Positions 22,800-34,784 of a DNA stretch of 64,000 nucleotides are shown in pieces (positions within the stretch are counted from its first letter, which is position 1; every line of letters starts with the position of its first letter). A program made the translations under genes and the position numbers. A model generated the notes under the pieces. That model was not told where the DNA came from. It was given only the letters and a program-made list of their open reading frames with translations, and did no database searches. This DNA is from Pseudoscleropodium purum (taxonomy: Eukaryota > Streptophyta > Bryopsida > Hypnales > Brachytheciaceae): positions 62,001-126,000 of the forward strand of contig OZ017795.1 of assembly GCA_963969395.1 (NCBI GenBank). The letters are read 5' to 3'.

Positions 22800-24550
22800 A
22801 AGTGTGCTTCACAAGTGGTACTAGTGGCACTAGGATCTGAGAGCCAATCCCTTGCCACTTGACTAAGCCTTTCACGAAGAACTAAGAGTTTTTCAAATGA
22901 CACACCGATTGTTTTGATGGAAGGACCTTGACATGAAGGATTAGTACTTTGGCTCAAAAGACCCTTCTATGGCACTAAATAAGAGCCTTTTATAGAGAAC
23001 CCCACATCCTACTGGGGACAATGGATTAAATTTAAAGAGAGATTTTTTGAACACGGAAGGAAGTTCTTAGTATCTGAGAGAACCCAAAGACCTTGACAAA
23101 GAACCAAGAGTCTCTCAAATGACACCCCCAAAATTGAGAAAGAACTCCTTGGCATCACAAAAATGACTTGTTGGAGCCAAAGAGCCTTCTATGGCACCAA
23201 CCAAAAGTCTCTCCAATTACATCACAAAAAATGAAGAGAGACTCACCTTCAACCCCAAAATGGCTCTTCTAGTCAGAGAAGCCTTTTTTTTGGCTCTTGT
23301 AGACCTTTTCAAAGATTCTAGAGTCCTTCTAATGACAAACCTAAAAGAATTGAAGGAAATTTTTTTGGCACCACGGTAAGGTTTCTAAGATCTAGTAGAC
23401 CCTTCCAAGGCTACAAAACTTTAATAAACAACCAAAAGACTTTTGAATGACACCCTCCAAAAGTGAAGGAGTGAAGGACAATCCTTTGGTGTCAAGTAAT
23501 GGCTACTTTGATTCAAAGGGCCTTTTATTGCACCAAAAGTTTGTCAAATGCTTTACCCCAAAAATGAAGTAAAATCCATTGGTACTTTTGATTTGGAGAG
23601 CCTTTTGTAGCACCAAGAATCTATCTAATGACATACTAAACACATGAAGGAAAAATTAGTTGTACTAAGAAATGTCTACTTGGATTTGAAGTTTGGAACC
23701 TTCTATGGCACCAAGAATCTATCCAATGCTATACTAGAATAAATCAAGGAAAATTCCTTTGGTACTAAAAAATGGCTTCTTTGATCTAAGGAATTTTCTG
23801 TGACACCAAGAGTCTATCATATGACATACCTCAAAATTAAAGGAGTCACTTGTACTAAGAAATGGCTCTTTGGATTTGTGGTCTAGAGTCTTGTATGGTA
23901 TCAAGAATTAAAGATAATGACGACCCACTAAACATTAAAGGAAAGCCCTTTGGCACCAAGGAAGGGCTTCCCAAGTTTGAGCAACTTTTTCTAGGAGCCC
24001 TTTAGCACCAAGGAAGGACTTTTTGGATCCAAGAAGCCTTAGTTGGGTTTTGGCAAGCCTTCTTTGTGGGAGTCCTTGAGTGCCAAGGAAAGGCACTTCA
24101 GATCCAAGGAACCTTTCTTGGATTCCACTAAACCCTTTTTTATTTTGGCACCATGTGGCCAAATTGCACCATCTCAAAATGTATGATTATTTTGCGTAGC
24201 ATAAAAGAAATATTTTGTTGCCCATTTTTTTCTTTTCTATGAAAAATGTGGATGAAATTGCCAAATTTGGATGAAAAAGTGTATGGATGTGATTGAAAAG
24301 TGTATTTTGGTCTAAACAATGGATGAACGTAGAATTATGATACGTCACCAAATTTTAAGTGATCGCCACTATAGCACTCTTATAAAAAGTAAAAAAAGAA
24401 GTCTTTTTTGAAAGAGCCATTTGGTATTAAGGAAGGGAAGTCCTCTTTCCATTCCAAGGACCAATTCTTAGGTTTTGAAGAACTTTCTTTGCGAGAGTCC
24501 TTTGGCACCAAGAAGGGCTCCTTGGATCCAAGGACCCTTCTTTGAATTCC
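22800..24550. repeat. degenerate tandem repeat of roughly 100-130 bp
   Basis: Phrases such as CCTTCTATGGCACCAA, AGAGTCT or AGAATCTATC, AATGACA and TTGGCACCAAG recur in the same order every about 100-130 bp through 1.7 kb. Divergence is high and unit length varies, so this is an old array. The frames at 23191-23379 and 23935-24177 are by-products of it. Confidence 0.65.
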
Positions 24551-26010
24551 TAAGTATCTTTTTCACTAGTAGAAAATGATGTCCAAATCCACAAAAATCA
24601 ACAAATTTTTGTTGAAGTGGGTATTATATGGATCATTTTAACCGTTTTTGTTGATTTGGCACAAGTTAACAAAATGATCATAATTTTTTTTGTTGATTCG
24701 GATAGCACAACATTCTATTTGGAAGAATATTGTGGAAATGATATACAAATAAAAAATGTAGATTTTGATTTTTAGATTCCATTTGTATAATTAGATTCAC
24801 CAATGCCATCAGTACTATTTTTTATATAAATTTCTAAACTCAATTACAAGCAAGATATTGTCATTTTTTGAGTAAAACTTGTTGGAATGGATTTGAAATG
24901 AGTTTCTCTTCATATGATAATGTTTCAAAAATTTTGTGTTCTTTAAATACATGACCTCATTTTTGCAAATCCAGTTTTGAACCCTAAAACAATGCAATTT
25001 TTGGCTTGACAGGCTTCCACATTTGTAATTTAGAAAAATAACCTAAACCCTAAACACCAAATTCGACCATTAGATAGGATAGGAACTTGATAAAGTATCT
25101 CCCCAAATTAGATGACTTTCATCTAAGCAATCTCAAAAAGAAAACTAATTTTGAATCTGTCCATCGTCCCAAAATTGGACATTTCAATGCACTAGGGTTG
25201 AATGTGTAAATTTATACATATTTACATTAAAGATGTTTGTAGGTTCCGAAGGACCTTAAACTAACCTTAGAGGAGTGACCAAAGTTGTAGGCAGAAATGC
25301 ACATTTTCCATAATATAAAAGCTCCCATTTTCAACCCTATCTAAAAATCCCTTTAAGTATGAATGAGATGTATATGACATTTATACTAATTTTTTCCTTT
25401 GGTAATTGAATCCCTCGAGGACAATTGTCCATTGAGTGGACAATAAAGAATCGAAGTAGTTATTTCCTATAAAAATAATTTTGGTTGGTTGTTCACAAAA
25501 ATTTGATGCAAAGTATATGCATGCACCTTTAGTAGAAATATAATTTTTCTTCCAATTGGGTGCCTAGATCAAAAGTTATGGAGCCTTCACCTTTTTTTGT
25601 AGCTGAGGTATTTGGACATCTTTTGGGCATCTTTTGCTAAAATACTCATGGACTTTTGAAGTTTGGCATGTATATAACTAAAAAAAATCAGCGTACAATT
25701 TGGTAAAAAACAAATTTGTTTTCAAAGAAGTCAAAGTTCTTGAAATTTTTCCCACATATTCCAAATGTTTGTCTTTGACTTTTCATTGATTTCATTTCAA
25801 ACAAAAATAATTCTTATTGCATGAGAAATCATCATGCCAATTCACTTAACCCCCTTACATTGCAGGGTGATTTAGAAATAGCTAGAGTCTGTATTTGCTT
25901 TTGAAATTTTTTGTGAGTAAGCCAAATATCATTTCTATACTTACAAATGGTTAAAGTTCTCCTTTTGGAGTAGAAACCAAATTTCACTCGAAGAAGGCTT
26001 AAAGTCTATA
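24551..26010. other. gene-poor region with a CACTA-like end word
   Basis: Begins near CACTAGTAGAAAATGATG at 24564, a CACTA-type end. It is followed by AACAAATTTTTGTTG and TTTTTGTTGATT words, as in transposon subterminal regions. The matching other end is not secure. No gene recognised. Confidence 0.35.
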
Positions 26011-26162
26011 CACCCCCAAAAAATGGTAGTATCAATGACTTGTCCACAATGATTGCATCAACAACAATGATTGCAAAATAGTCATTTTGTAGTCATTTTG
26101 TAATCATTGTTGTTGGCATAGTCATTGTGGACAAGTCATTTATACCCCCATTTTTTTGTAGT
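26011..26162. mobile_element. small hairpin MITE related to CACTA ends
   Basis: About 150 bp with long inverted arms: AATGACTTGTCCACAATGA on the left pairs with TCATTGTGGACAAGTCATT on the right. The right end read in reverse begins ACTACAAAAAAATGGGGG, and AATGACTA-type words follow. The CACTA end at 47327 and the sequence near 48500 share the ACTACAAAAAAA, AATGACTA and TGTCCACAAT words. It is therefore probably a miniature relative of that family. A target duplication is not evident. Confidence 0.6.
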
Positions 26163-26624
26163 CGTAGACCTCATTTAATAGGAAGGAAAAAAAAATTATG
26201 TTGACTCCAAACATTATAATCTTTCAATCTAGATGGTCAAATGGGCTCAAATTTTTTTCACACATCGAACATAGTAGATTGTATAGTACGATTCTTTAAA
26301 ATATGAATATTTTGTAAGATTTATTTTTTTCGCACCAAAAATCTTCTTTTTTTCCCTCAAAATATTTTGGTGTCTATCTAAACCCAAAACTATATATCTT
26401 TTGCACCACTAATCCAAATGCAATGAATCAAAGCTTCTCATTTAGACCAAAATCTAATTTGTGAATACAAAATATTTAAAAAAATGATTTGAATTTTTGG
26501 TGAATTTTTTTTGCTGCTTGGCTTCCCCTATTTTAAGGTGATTGTAGTATAATTTTTGCTCCTTGGTACCAATTGGAATAAAAATCATATTTCCAAGAAA
26601 GTTGCAAAAGTTGCAAATACTTTA
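26163..26624. other. AT-rich spacer
   Basis: No gene, repeat array or transposon end recognised. Confidence 0.35.
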
Positions 26625-26631
26625 GCGATGT

Positions 26632-27420
26632 TGTAATCTAGCCCAACGATGGTGTAACCCAAGCCTAATGATGGTGTAACCCGGCCCAATAATGGTGTAA
26701 TTTGGCTATGACACAGTGTAATCCGGGTCCAATAACAAAGAAACCCAACCCGATGATGGTGTAACCTGGCCATGACATGGTATAACCCGGCTCCAATAAT
26801 GGAGAAATCCAACCCAATGATGGTGTTACCCGGCCCAACCATGGTGTAACCCAGCTCCAATAACGGAGAAACCCAACCTGATGATGGTGTAACCCGGCCC
26901 AATGATGGTGTAACCCAGCTCAACCATGGTGTAACCCGGTCCAACCATGGTGTAACCTGGCCCAATGATGGTGTAACCCTGCCCAGCCATGGTGTAACCC
27001 GGTCCAATGATGGTGTAACCCGGCCTAGCCATGGTGTAACCCAACTCAACCATGGTATAACCCGGTCCAACCATGGTGTAACCCGGTCCAATGATGGTGT
27101 AACCCGGCCTAGCCATGGTGTAACCCAGCTCAACCATGGTGTAATCCGGCCCGATGATGGTGTAACCTGGCCCAATGATGGTGTAACCCGGCCTAGCCAT
27201 GGTGTAACCTGGCCTAGCCATGGTGTAACCCAGCTCAACCATGGTGTAACCTGGTCCAATGATGGTGTAACCTGGCCCAGTCATGGTGTAACCCGACTCC
27301 AATGATGGTGTAACCCGGCTCCAATGATGGTGTAACTTGGTCCAACCATGGTGTAACTTGGCCCAACCATGGTGTAACCCGGCCCAACCGTGGTGTAACC
27401 CGGCCCAACCATGGTATAAC
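26632..27420. repeat. 21-bp minisatellite with GGTGTAACCCGG core
   Basis: About 37 copies of a 21-bp unit such as AACCATGGTGTAACCCGGCC plus one base. Variable parts include CCAATGATG, CTAGCCATG and CTCAACCATG. The 7-codon period yields minus-strand frames with repeating PGYTMVELGYT or VTPWLGR peptides, which are not genes. The core is shared with the 22-bp array 5 kb upstream. Confidence 0.93.
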
Positions 27421-27571
27421 TTATTTGGTGGGCAGCCCAGAAAACTTCCTTAAACATCATTTGAAAAATAAAATAAAAATTGAAATTGGTTCCAAAAATT
27501 CATATATACTTGGAAAGCTTTGAATAGTTCCGATTTTCTAACTTTACTCAAAATTATGGCCCAAAGAAAGT

Positions 27572-27603
27572 GTAATGGTGTAATGGTGTAATGGTGTAAT
27601 GTT
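27572..27603. repeat. 8-bp microsatellite GTGTAATG
   Basis: Four tandem GTGTAATG units directly after the 21-bp array. The sequence is a shortened form of the minisatellite core and may be a seed or relic of it. Confidence 0.8.
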
Positions 27604-27689
27604 CCTAATTTTCAATATCTTCTTCTATAACCAAAAGAAACAAAACCCTCAACCCCGAGTTGCTAAAGCCGTGAACCCCTAAACCCTAG

Positions 27690-28120
27690 AAATGTAATAA
27701 CTTTTGATTGTCAAGGAATTAGAGGACATGCTTTACACCGTTGGAAAGAAGACAAGAAATCAGTCCAGATGCGCTCAGAAATTTCTCCAATTGGGCAAGA
27801 ATTGATGGAGATATCAGTCGCCGAAGTCGTTTTGACCCATGAAAACCACGACCTTCAACCCCCCCTAACTTTTCATGGGTGAGGAATTAGACCTTCGGAC
27901 TACTGTCGTTGGAAAGAAGAGGAGACATCAGTCCAGATGCGCACAAAAATTTCTCCAATCAAGCGAGAATTGCTTGAGATTTCCGTCGCCGAAGTTGCTG
28001 CCAGTGCTGAAAACTGCGACCTAAAAAGGGCTATAACATTTGAATGGTAATGAATTACACCACGAGATTACTACCGCTGGAAAGAGGAGGAAAAATCAGT
28101 CAAGATAGGCCGAAAAACCC
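27690..28120. repeat. three-unit tandem repeat of about 165-172 bp
   Basis: Three units start near 27697, 27869 and 28033. Each carries TAACTTTT or TAACATTT, then GGAATTAGA or GAATTACA, GTTGGAAAGAAGA or a variant, ATCAGTCCAGATGCG or a variant, and in the first two units GTCGCCGAAGT. They are diverged. Two further GGTGTAAC words follow near 28165-28200. Confidence 0.7.
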
Positions 28121-28320
28121 ACAGATTAGCGAAAGTCGACACAGATTAACAAAGGAATTCGTTACACGGTGTAACCCTTTGTTAAAAGGTGTAACGATTT
28201 ACACCGAATGCGTCGCATTCTGGTACCTTCTTGCTATAGATAAATTAGTGAAATTTTTTGCAATTTATAGTAAAATGCTAACCAAATGTGAAAATTTTAG
28301 AAGAGGGGCAGCCACATGAC

Positions 28321-29160
28321 ATACTTTGTAAAAAAAAGGAAATGAATGGATGTGCACCATGGATGAAAAATGAAGCTCTTTATACAAGTAGGGTGGTAGA
28401 GAGATTGACAATCTATATGGGATGTGTAAAAAAAATAAAAAGTTTAATGTAAAATGTTTAAAACAATGTCTCAATGTCTAAAACAATGTCTATATGTCTA
28501 GTAGTCAAGTTCCCATATTCAAATTATTCCATATCTTTGTTTTATCATGAACAAACACTAGATTTTAATATAAATACATCCTCTCCACCTTTCATTTTCA
28601 TTAACTTTAAATGAGGTAATTCCTTCATTTGGCCATCAAAAGTTCTCTCGATGGTAGATGGTAAATTTTCTTTAATTCTTAGTGAATTCTACAATTATTC
28701 TTGTTGTTTTAAATTTATTCTCACTAATTGGTTTTTTTGGCCTTGCCCTATAGGTATGGTATGTACTAATTGATGTTTCAATAAACATCTAATTTGATGT
28801 CTCAAAAAGCAACATTAAAATTTTCAAACAACATAAAAGTATGCTAATTAGGCATGCCACATCATCATTTTCCCACCACTATGTCAAGTGCCATATTATT
28901 GATGGGCTAGAAGAAAAAATCCTATGTGGCTCTCCTCGCTAATATGACGCTTACATGGCATCTAGATGTTGCATTTTGGAGAGCTTGGAAGACCATGTTT
29001 TTTGTGATGTTATCAAAAAACAAGCCACGTTAAGGCACGTTTTTTGCATGTTTTTTATTGTCAACTATGATGGATTTTAAGTGATGTCAATATTGAATCA
29101 TTGAGTCTCAAGCAACGTCATGACGTGTTTTTCTTGATGTCACAAAACAACTGGTTTTCT
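28321..29160. other. AT-rich region, probably transposon-derived
   Basis: No gene recognised. The last about 150 bp repeat words such as ATGTCA and ACGTTTTT, like the subterminal region of the CACTA-type end that follows. Confidence 0.35.
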
Positions 29161-29167
29161 TGTAGTG
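29140..29167. mobile_element. CACTA-type terminus (right end)
   Basis: The sequence ends AACTGGTTTTCTTGTAGTG. Read on the minus strand it starts CACTACAAGAAAACC, the classical CACTA terminus. The partner end was not found: the CACTAGTAGAAAATG at 24564 has different subterminal sequence and no matching 3-bp duplication. Confidence 0.5.
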
Positions 29168-29579
29168 TCTAGTTTGAATTTCTGCACTTGTAGGCTAACA
29201 ATTGGGGTTTCTATTATTTCGTCGTTGCAATGGAAAAACTGAAAACCTATCGTGGAAAATCTACTGTAGGGTTCTCAAAAGATTTTTTTGGACCATTTTT
29301 AGCCAATTTGTGTCTCATTGCACAAACAAGCGTAGATAATCAAGCAATTTCTACTAATATGCTCATTATATACAAATGTGGGTCTTTACCCTATTTATAT
29401 GCGGATTTGGATTGCATTATGGTAAAACTAAGTATAAAATTATCAGAGGGCATATTGGTATGTGCAATACAAGTTCTAATTAACATTCTTTTTAGGTCTT
29501 TTAACACTTAAAACTACACTCAAAATATACATAAAATAAAAAAATAAATCTTGAGTCCCGGTTGACAAAATTGAAACTC

Positions 29580-30210
29580 ATAGTGTCCAATGGTGTCAAA
29601 AGCTCTCTAGGTGTCCTATTTTAGGTTAAATGTTGAAATTCTCATTGTATATGTTAGGTGTTATGCGTATGTGTAGAAGAGTTTTGAATGACATCAAAAA
29701 CTCTCTAGATATCTAATTTTGATGCTAAATGTTGAAATTGTCATTACGTATGTATTTGTGTTATTTTGGGGGGGCAATGACAATAGAAGGTCTTTAGATG
29801 TCCTACTTCGAAGGTAAGTATTGAAATTGCCATTGTGTATTTATTAGTGTTATATGGGTGTGGAGGGATTCAATGATATCAAAAGGTCTGTAGATGTTCA
29901 ATTTCTAAGTTATATGTTAGAATTGTCATGGTGCATGTATTAGTGTTGTGTATAGGAGATTCAATAACATCAAAAGCTTTCTAGATGTCCAATTTCCATG
30001 CTAAGTGTAAGAATTGTCATTGTGTATATACTTGTGTTAATTAAGGGGGGGGGGGGGGGGGGGGTTCAATGGCATTAGAAGCTTTCTAGATGTCTAATTT
30101 CTAAGCTAAGTGTTGGAACTATCATTGTATATGTATTTGTGTTACTTAAAGGAGAGGGCAATGACATCAAAAGTTCTCCACATGTCCAATGTCCATGCTA
30201 AGATTTGGAA
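29580..30210. repeat. degenerate tandem repeat of about 110-120 bp with poly-G run
   Basis: Five to six diverged units share GACATCAAAAGCTCTCTAGATG-like words, a block like TCTAATTTCTAAGCTAAGTG, TTGGAATTGTCATTGT-like words, then GTGTATGTATTAGTGTTA-like words. Each ends in a G-rich tract. One tract is a pure run of 20 G at 30045-30064. Confidence 0.75.
30045..30064. repeat. (G)20 homopolymer
   Basis: Twenty consecutive G in a very AT-rich context, lying where other repeat units have GGGGGGG or GGAGAGGG. The length could be a sequencing or assembly estimate. Confidence 0.9.
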
Positions 30211-30571
30211 TTGGAGTTCTTTCCATGCAATCATGTACATATGTAACAAGAATGTAAATAGTCATTGCATATGCACAAATTGGAACTTTAAAAAGATAAA
30301 TCAAGATATTCCTCTACAATCACCAAGAGATCTCTAGATGACTTCCCAAACCAAGTAAAAATAAACATAGTTTGTATTCTCGCTTAGTAAAAATGTATTG
30401 CTATTAATAGCTTCTCAAATATGTACATGCTTAGTCTATTCAATATTGTCATTATTTAAAATGTTATGGTAGACTTGATTTACATGATGTAGGTAGTATA
30501 AAAATACAAATGAAGCTCCTAAAGGTCTAAAATTCCTTCCAAAGTTCAAAAATAGATATATGTGGCATTTA

Positions 30572-31396
30572 TTCTTAGATCAAATTGTTGAGAGTTTGAA
30601 GACTATTATGTCTATAAGATATAGATTTGTAGCATCAAATCTCAACTCCCATTGAGCAATAGTCTTCTCAAGGATAGTAGAATTCTTCTACTTTTGTAGT
30701 GGAAATTGCTCTAAAGAGCTAAAGTCACTAGTAGAAAATGCACCCTATATCAATAGACTTTAGTCACCTTACACAAGTTCATTCTGACAAAATCAACAAA
30801 ATTTTGCTAAATCCTAAACCTTTTCAATTCCATAAGACTAGCATCACTGCATTGAAAAGTCCCTACCACTAATTAAGTGTTGATTCAATAATTTCAATTG
30901 TTTTTAGTACAATCACAATTAATTGATAGATGCAAACTAAAAAGTCATTCTAATAGTTCAAAAAATTAAATTAAATTATGAGTGTAATTACATAACTTTT
31001 ATTTAAATATATGTTTAAAGAATTTTAGTACTAAAAAATCTTCATTTTGAATTTTCTTAGTGCTAAAATTGTAGGAATGTAACTACAATATTTCATTTGG
31101 TGCTATTTTGGTATTGATATAATGACACTTTCACTTTCAATGTACCATTGTGTTGTTAGTTATTATGTCACTTTGCAGTTTTAACTACATTAGAATAAAA
31201 ACAAGTGCAAATGGAAAGCCCACTAGATTCCAATTGGGAGGGTGATGACAACCGAAATATCTTCTACCTTGTATATGTTCCCAAAGGCTTGGTGAGAGAA
31301 CTGACCCTGTTATACTGTATTAGGAATGTGATATTAAAGACGTCCGAGTGCAACAACTGACACCCGTACAATAATCTGTTTCGATTGATGTTCGGG
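30572..31396 (+). repeat. left arm of 825-bp inverted repeat
   Basis: Pairs base for base with 40219-41043 on the other strand. The coordinate sum is constant at both ends (71615), so there is no net insertion or deletion. The only difference I found by eye is one base in the TCTGTTTCG versus TCTATTTCG word near the inner end. It contains a CACTAGTAGAAAATG word at about 30728. Its inner part (TACAATAATC, CAACAACTGACACCCGTACA) looks like LTR R/U5 sequence read backwards. Confidence 0.93.
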
Positions 31397-34300
31397 GCCC
31401 AGATAAGCCGAGCAGCGTCAAGGGTATCAGGCATTCGCGAGGGGAAGAACTACCGTTTCCGCAAAGAGGGAGACCAGAGCAAGGGTCGAGTAGAAATGGA
31501 CATGGTGAGAGAGGTTGGGGACTCCTTGATCCCAAGCTCGCGAGCTTTTGCAGAGCAAGGGTGCTGCACGCTGCAGTCTGTTGCGGGTGCACGTATGGCT
31601 GTTGCGGTGAATTTGAGGGCTCAAGGAGGGAGATTTCTCGTACTGTTGTGTGAGGATGACTGAATGTGGGAAGTAGTACTGCGATGCCCGCTTGCGCAGG
31701 ATTTGTAGTGGGATTCGGACTTGTTTCTCTGCTCTGGCGGTTGGTTTGGAGCCATTTTAATTTGAGCTCGTGGGAATGTGATGGAAATTGTCGGACGGAG
31801 GTGAGATGCCAGCTGTTGTAGGAGAAACGTTGTGTCTTTCCTTTCCTGCTCTTACCACAGGAGACTAGAGTGGCGCTTGTTCCCTCGGGGCTTGTGGAGC
31901 GCGAGTAATTAATTTGCTGATTGATGATATCTTGCTGCGCAGTGAGTGCAGTGCAATTCAAATAGCAGGTCCTCTAATTCATCCCGGTTCTTTTTGGCAG
32001 ATATGGGAGTTTCACAGACTGAGTAAGAAGAAATGAGCCATTTCGCGAACTAGGGTTCAGGATTTTCGCTTGAGGAAATTTTTTCGACTTGGAATTGGGA
32101 ACTCGTGATATATTGCGGTCCGTGGCAATCAGCATAGCTATAAGTTATTCGATGCTGATGACTGCATGATTCGCAGTCTTCGAACTTTGAAAGGAGCTTG
32201 GGCTTCAAGAGAAGAACACTGATTCACGTCTTTCCGGATTAGTACTTATTCCCGGCAAAGCTAGAAAGAACTGCTGAAAGTGTACTGTAGATGTGGTGTG
32301 AGCTGCAACAGAGTTCAGTGGCAGCAGCCTGGGTTTAGGGCCGGTAAGATGTACCGAACCGATTGAGAACTCACGTTTGTGTTGCAGAGTCGAAAGCGAC
32401 TTTGCTATCACCTTTGTTCGCTTCACATCTGAACGATGTGCTGGAAATGGCCAAATCGGTTCCACATATGGTGATTCCTGTCATATTCACCCAATACGAG
32501 GTATCGTCGTATGCCAGAATAGGGGTGTGCACGTGTGCACCATGGGGCACGAGATTGGGCAGCGCGAACAGCAGGGAGGAAGTCAAAGTTGTGTCAGACT
32601 GGTAGGGAACGAGACAAGTCGAAAACACATTCCGGGAACTGGATTGAGCGATCTGGCTGGATTGGGTTCTGACCCCTGTTGCGGTTCATGGATGTGTTAT
32701 GACCAATTCTGATAGGTTTTCATGCATATTTCTGCATTTGACATCAAACGATCTAAATTTATTTAGTCTTGTCATTCATATCAGAGGAGAGCTGTAATTT
32801 AGTTCGAACGTAAGTTTTTGATGACCCTCTTTGAAGCGTTGGTAATTTTCAACAGTCAAGTCAGTTGACTGGGGTTGTAAGCCAATCAATGGGTGTATGT
32901 TGGATTCTTGCCTCAGCAATTGGTTGATCACGTAGACGGAGCTGCTCCTCGTGAAGCTGCAGTGGAGGTTTGCCGTCCTTGGGCAGCTTTTCTTGCTTCT
33001 ATTGGCCGCCGGAGGCATCAGGTATGCGGTTTTATTTGTGGACTTTATTTAATACGTTCGGGTTTTCAGGATTGGAGGTAGTAGCCGATTTTTCGCACAT
33101 GTAGTTTCTTCTTAATTTGATGTGTTTCTGTCCACAGGTTCAATTCTGAGGTCCATTCTGAGGTTCATTCCGGCGTTGTTCTTTGTGATGTTCTTAGTAA
33201 CGGTTAGTGTGAATTGGTTTGTGTAATGCAGGCAGATAGTGATGGGACTGCCACCTCAATTGTTGTCGTGGGATTTAGATTGTAGACAACAGTTGCAGTG
33301 CAGGAGAGAACGGAGAAGCTTTTTGTCGGTGCGTGGACTAGGTGGTGCACAGGTGAGTGAATTGCGCGGTTGGATGACTTGTGACATGGGTTGGACTACT
33401 GCGGTCATGCTGACAACAAATGTGTCGAAATATGAGGTCTCCTTTACAGCAATGTTTGATGAAGAGGTTGTCACATTTTTCCAAACGTAGCCGGATATGA
33501 ACATGGTTGACCGAACCGTAAACCCCGGTATTGATGGGAAGAGCCCTTTGAATGGTACGAAGTTGCTTATTAACAGAGTGTCGACGTTTGTGTACCCAGG
33601 ATATCTGTGCAATCTCAGTCTTCAGGTCTCCATGGCCTATCTACCCTTCTTTATCCCTGCCCTTGTCCTCTCACATACGAGGCAGTGGACCAATCCGGTG
33701 TTCACCATTTCCATCAGTTTGGAAGAGATCACCTTCGAAATCCAATGCTTCAGGTTTGTATCATATGCCCATCGTCACAGAAAGAGTTCGCCTCTCCTGG
33801 TGAGAATGTGACTGACATGGGTAAAGCATGTTGCGGTGGATTCAGGTGAACTGCAGTCGGTTGAAGAACTTTGGAAAGAGTACTTCGCGGATCCCACGCA
33901 ATGGTGGGACAACAGAGCTGACAAGGTATGACTAGATAAAAGGAAGCGGATACAATACTCGGCTCAACAAGGGACGGGACGTTTCTTGCTTGTACAAGGC
34001 CATGGGCACTTGTGGGCACTTCGTAAAGCAACAAGTATGAAATTGCGTTGTTTGCTGTCGTTGAGTGGAGTGAACACTGCTCAGATCATTGCAGTGTCAT
34101 CAACAAACAAATATTCCTGGAATATTGATTGTTAGATGTCAAATGAATCTGAGATAGTTTTGTCGGATCTGATCATGGGTTGTGGTGCCTACAGAGGAAT
34201 CCTAGATCACCTGACTTTAGGCATAAGGTGGCGAGGAAAGCACTTTGGATATATGGCTGGTCAACTCCACCATGGGTAAAGCCAATGCTCAGCTTGACAA

Positions 34301-34784
34301 CTGAAGGGAGAATGCAACCTCTTGTTGATTATCGCTCCAAAGATTCGCAAGAAACAACACAAGGAGACAGGTAACTTTAGGAATTGAGTTGGCTACCTTG
34401 TGTAGTGACTAGAGTAGGTGCATTTAGAAACATGTGATTTTGGGTGAGTTCAAGGATTTTTGTGTGTGCAATATGCTCTGTTCTTCCTTTTGGTTATTGG
34501 GTGCACTTAAAAGTGGAATGATTTACAATGAATTGCTATGTATGTGAGATATTAAGAGTTCAAATGGATGGATGCAATTTTGTTCATATTGAGATATGTG
34601 AGTACAGGGCATCAGTGGTCTTGCAACCTTTCCACTTTGTGTATGAGTGTTCTTCTTTCTAAGGGTTTTCTTATGAAGACTGTATTGATGATTCAGGCTA
34701 TCTAAGGGCTACAATGGAAGAGGATGCATTGTGCCTGTTACTGCAAGAGAGTCGAGGCATATAGTACCGAGTGGTGGCGGTAGT
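31397..34784 (+). other. upstream region of the PPR gene, possible non-coding exons and introns
   Basis: GC content is higher than in the flanks and the sequence looks genic, but no frame has a recognisable domain. A candidate 3' splice site (TGATTCAG then GCTATC) ends at 34696, 88 bases before the first ATG of the PPR frame, so the gene may have a spliced 5' leader. The frame is open from 34692, and an upstream coding exon cannot be excluded. Confidence 0.4.

Noticed and set aside
26585..27302. Minus-strand frames with PGYTMVELGYT or VTPWLGR repeats
   Set aside because: By-products of the 21-bp minisatellite, open in more than one frame at once.
24564..29167. A single 4.6-kb CACTA element between CACTAGTAGAAAATG and CTTGTAGTG
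   Set aside because: The two ends have different subterminal sequence and the flanking trinucleotides (TTT and TCT) do not match.
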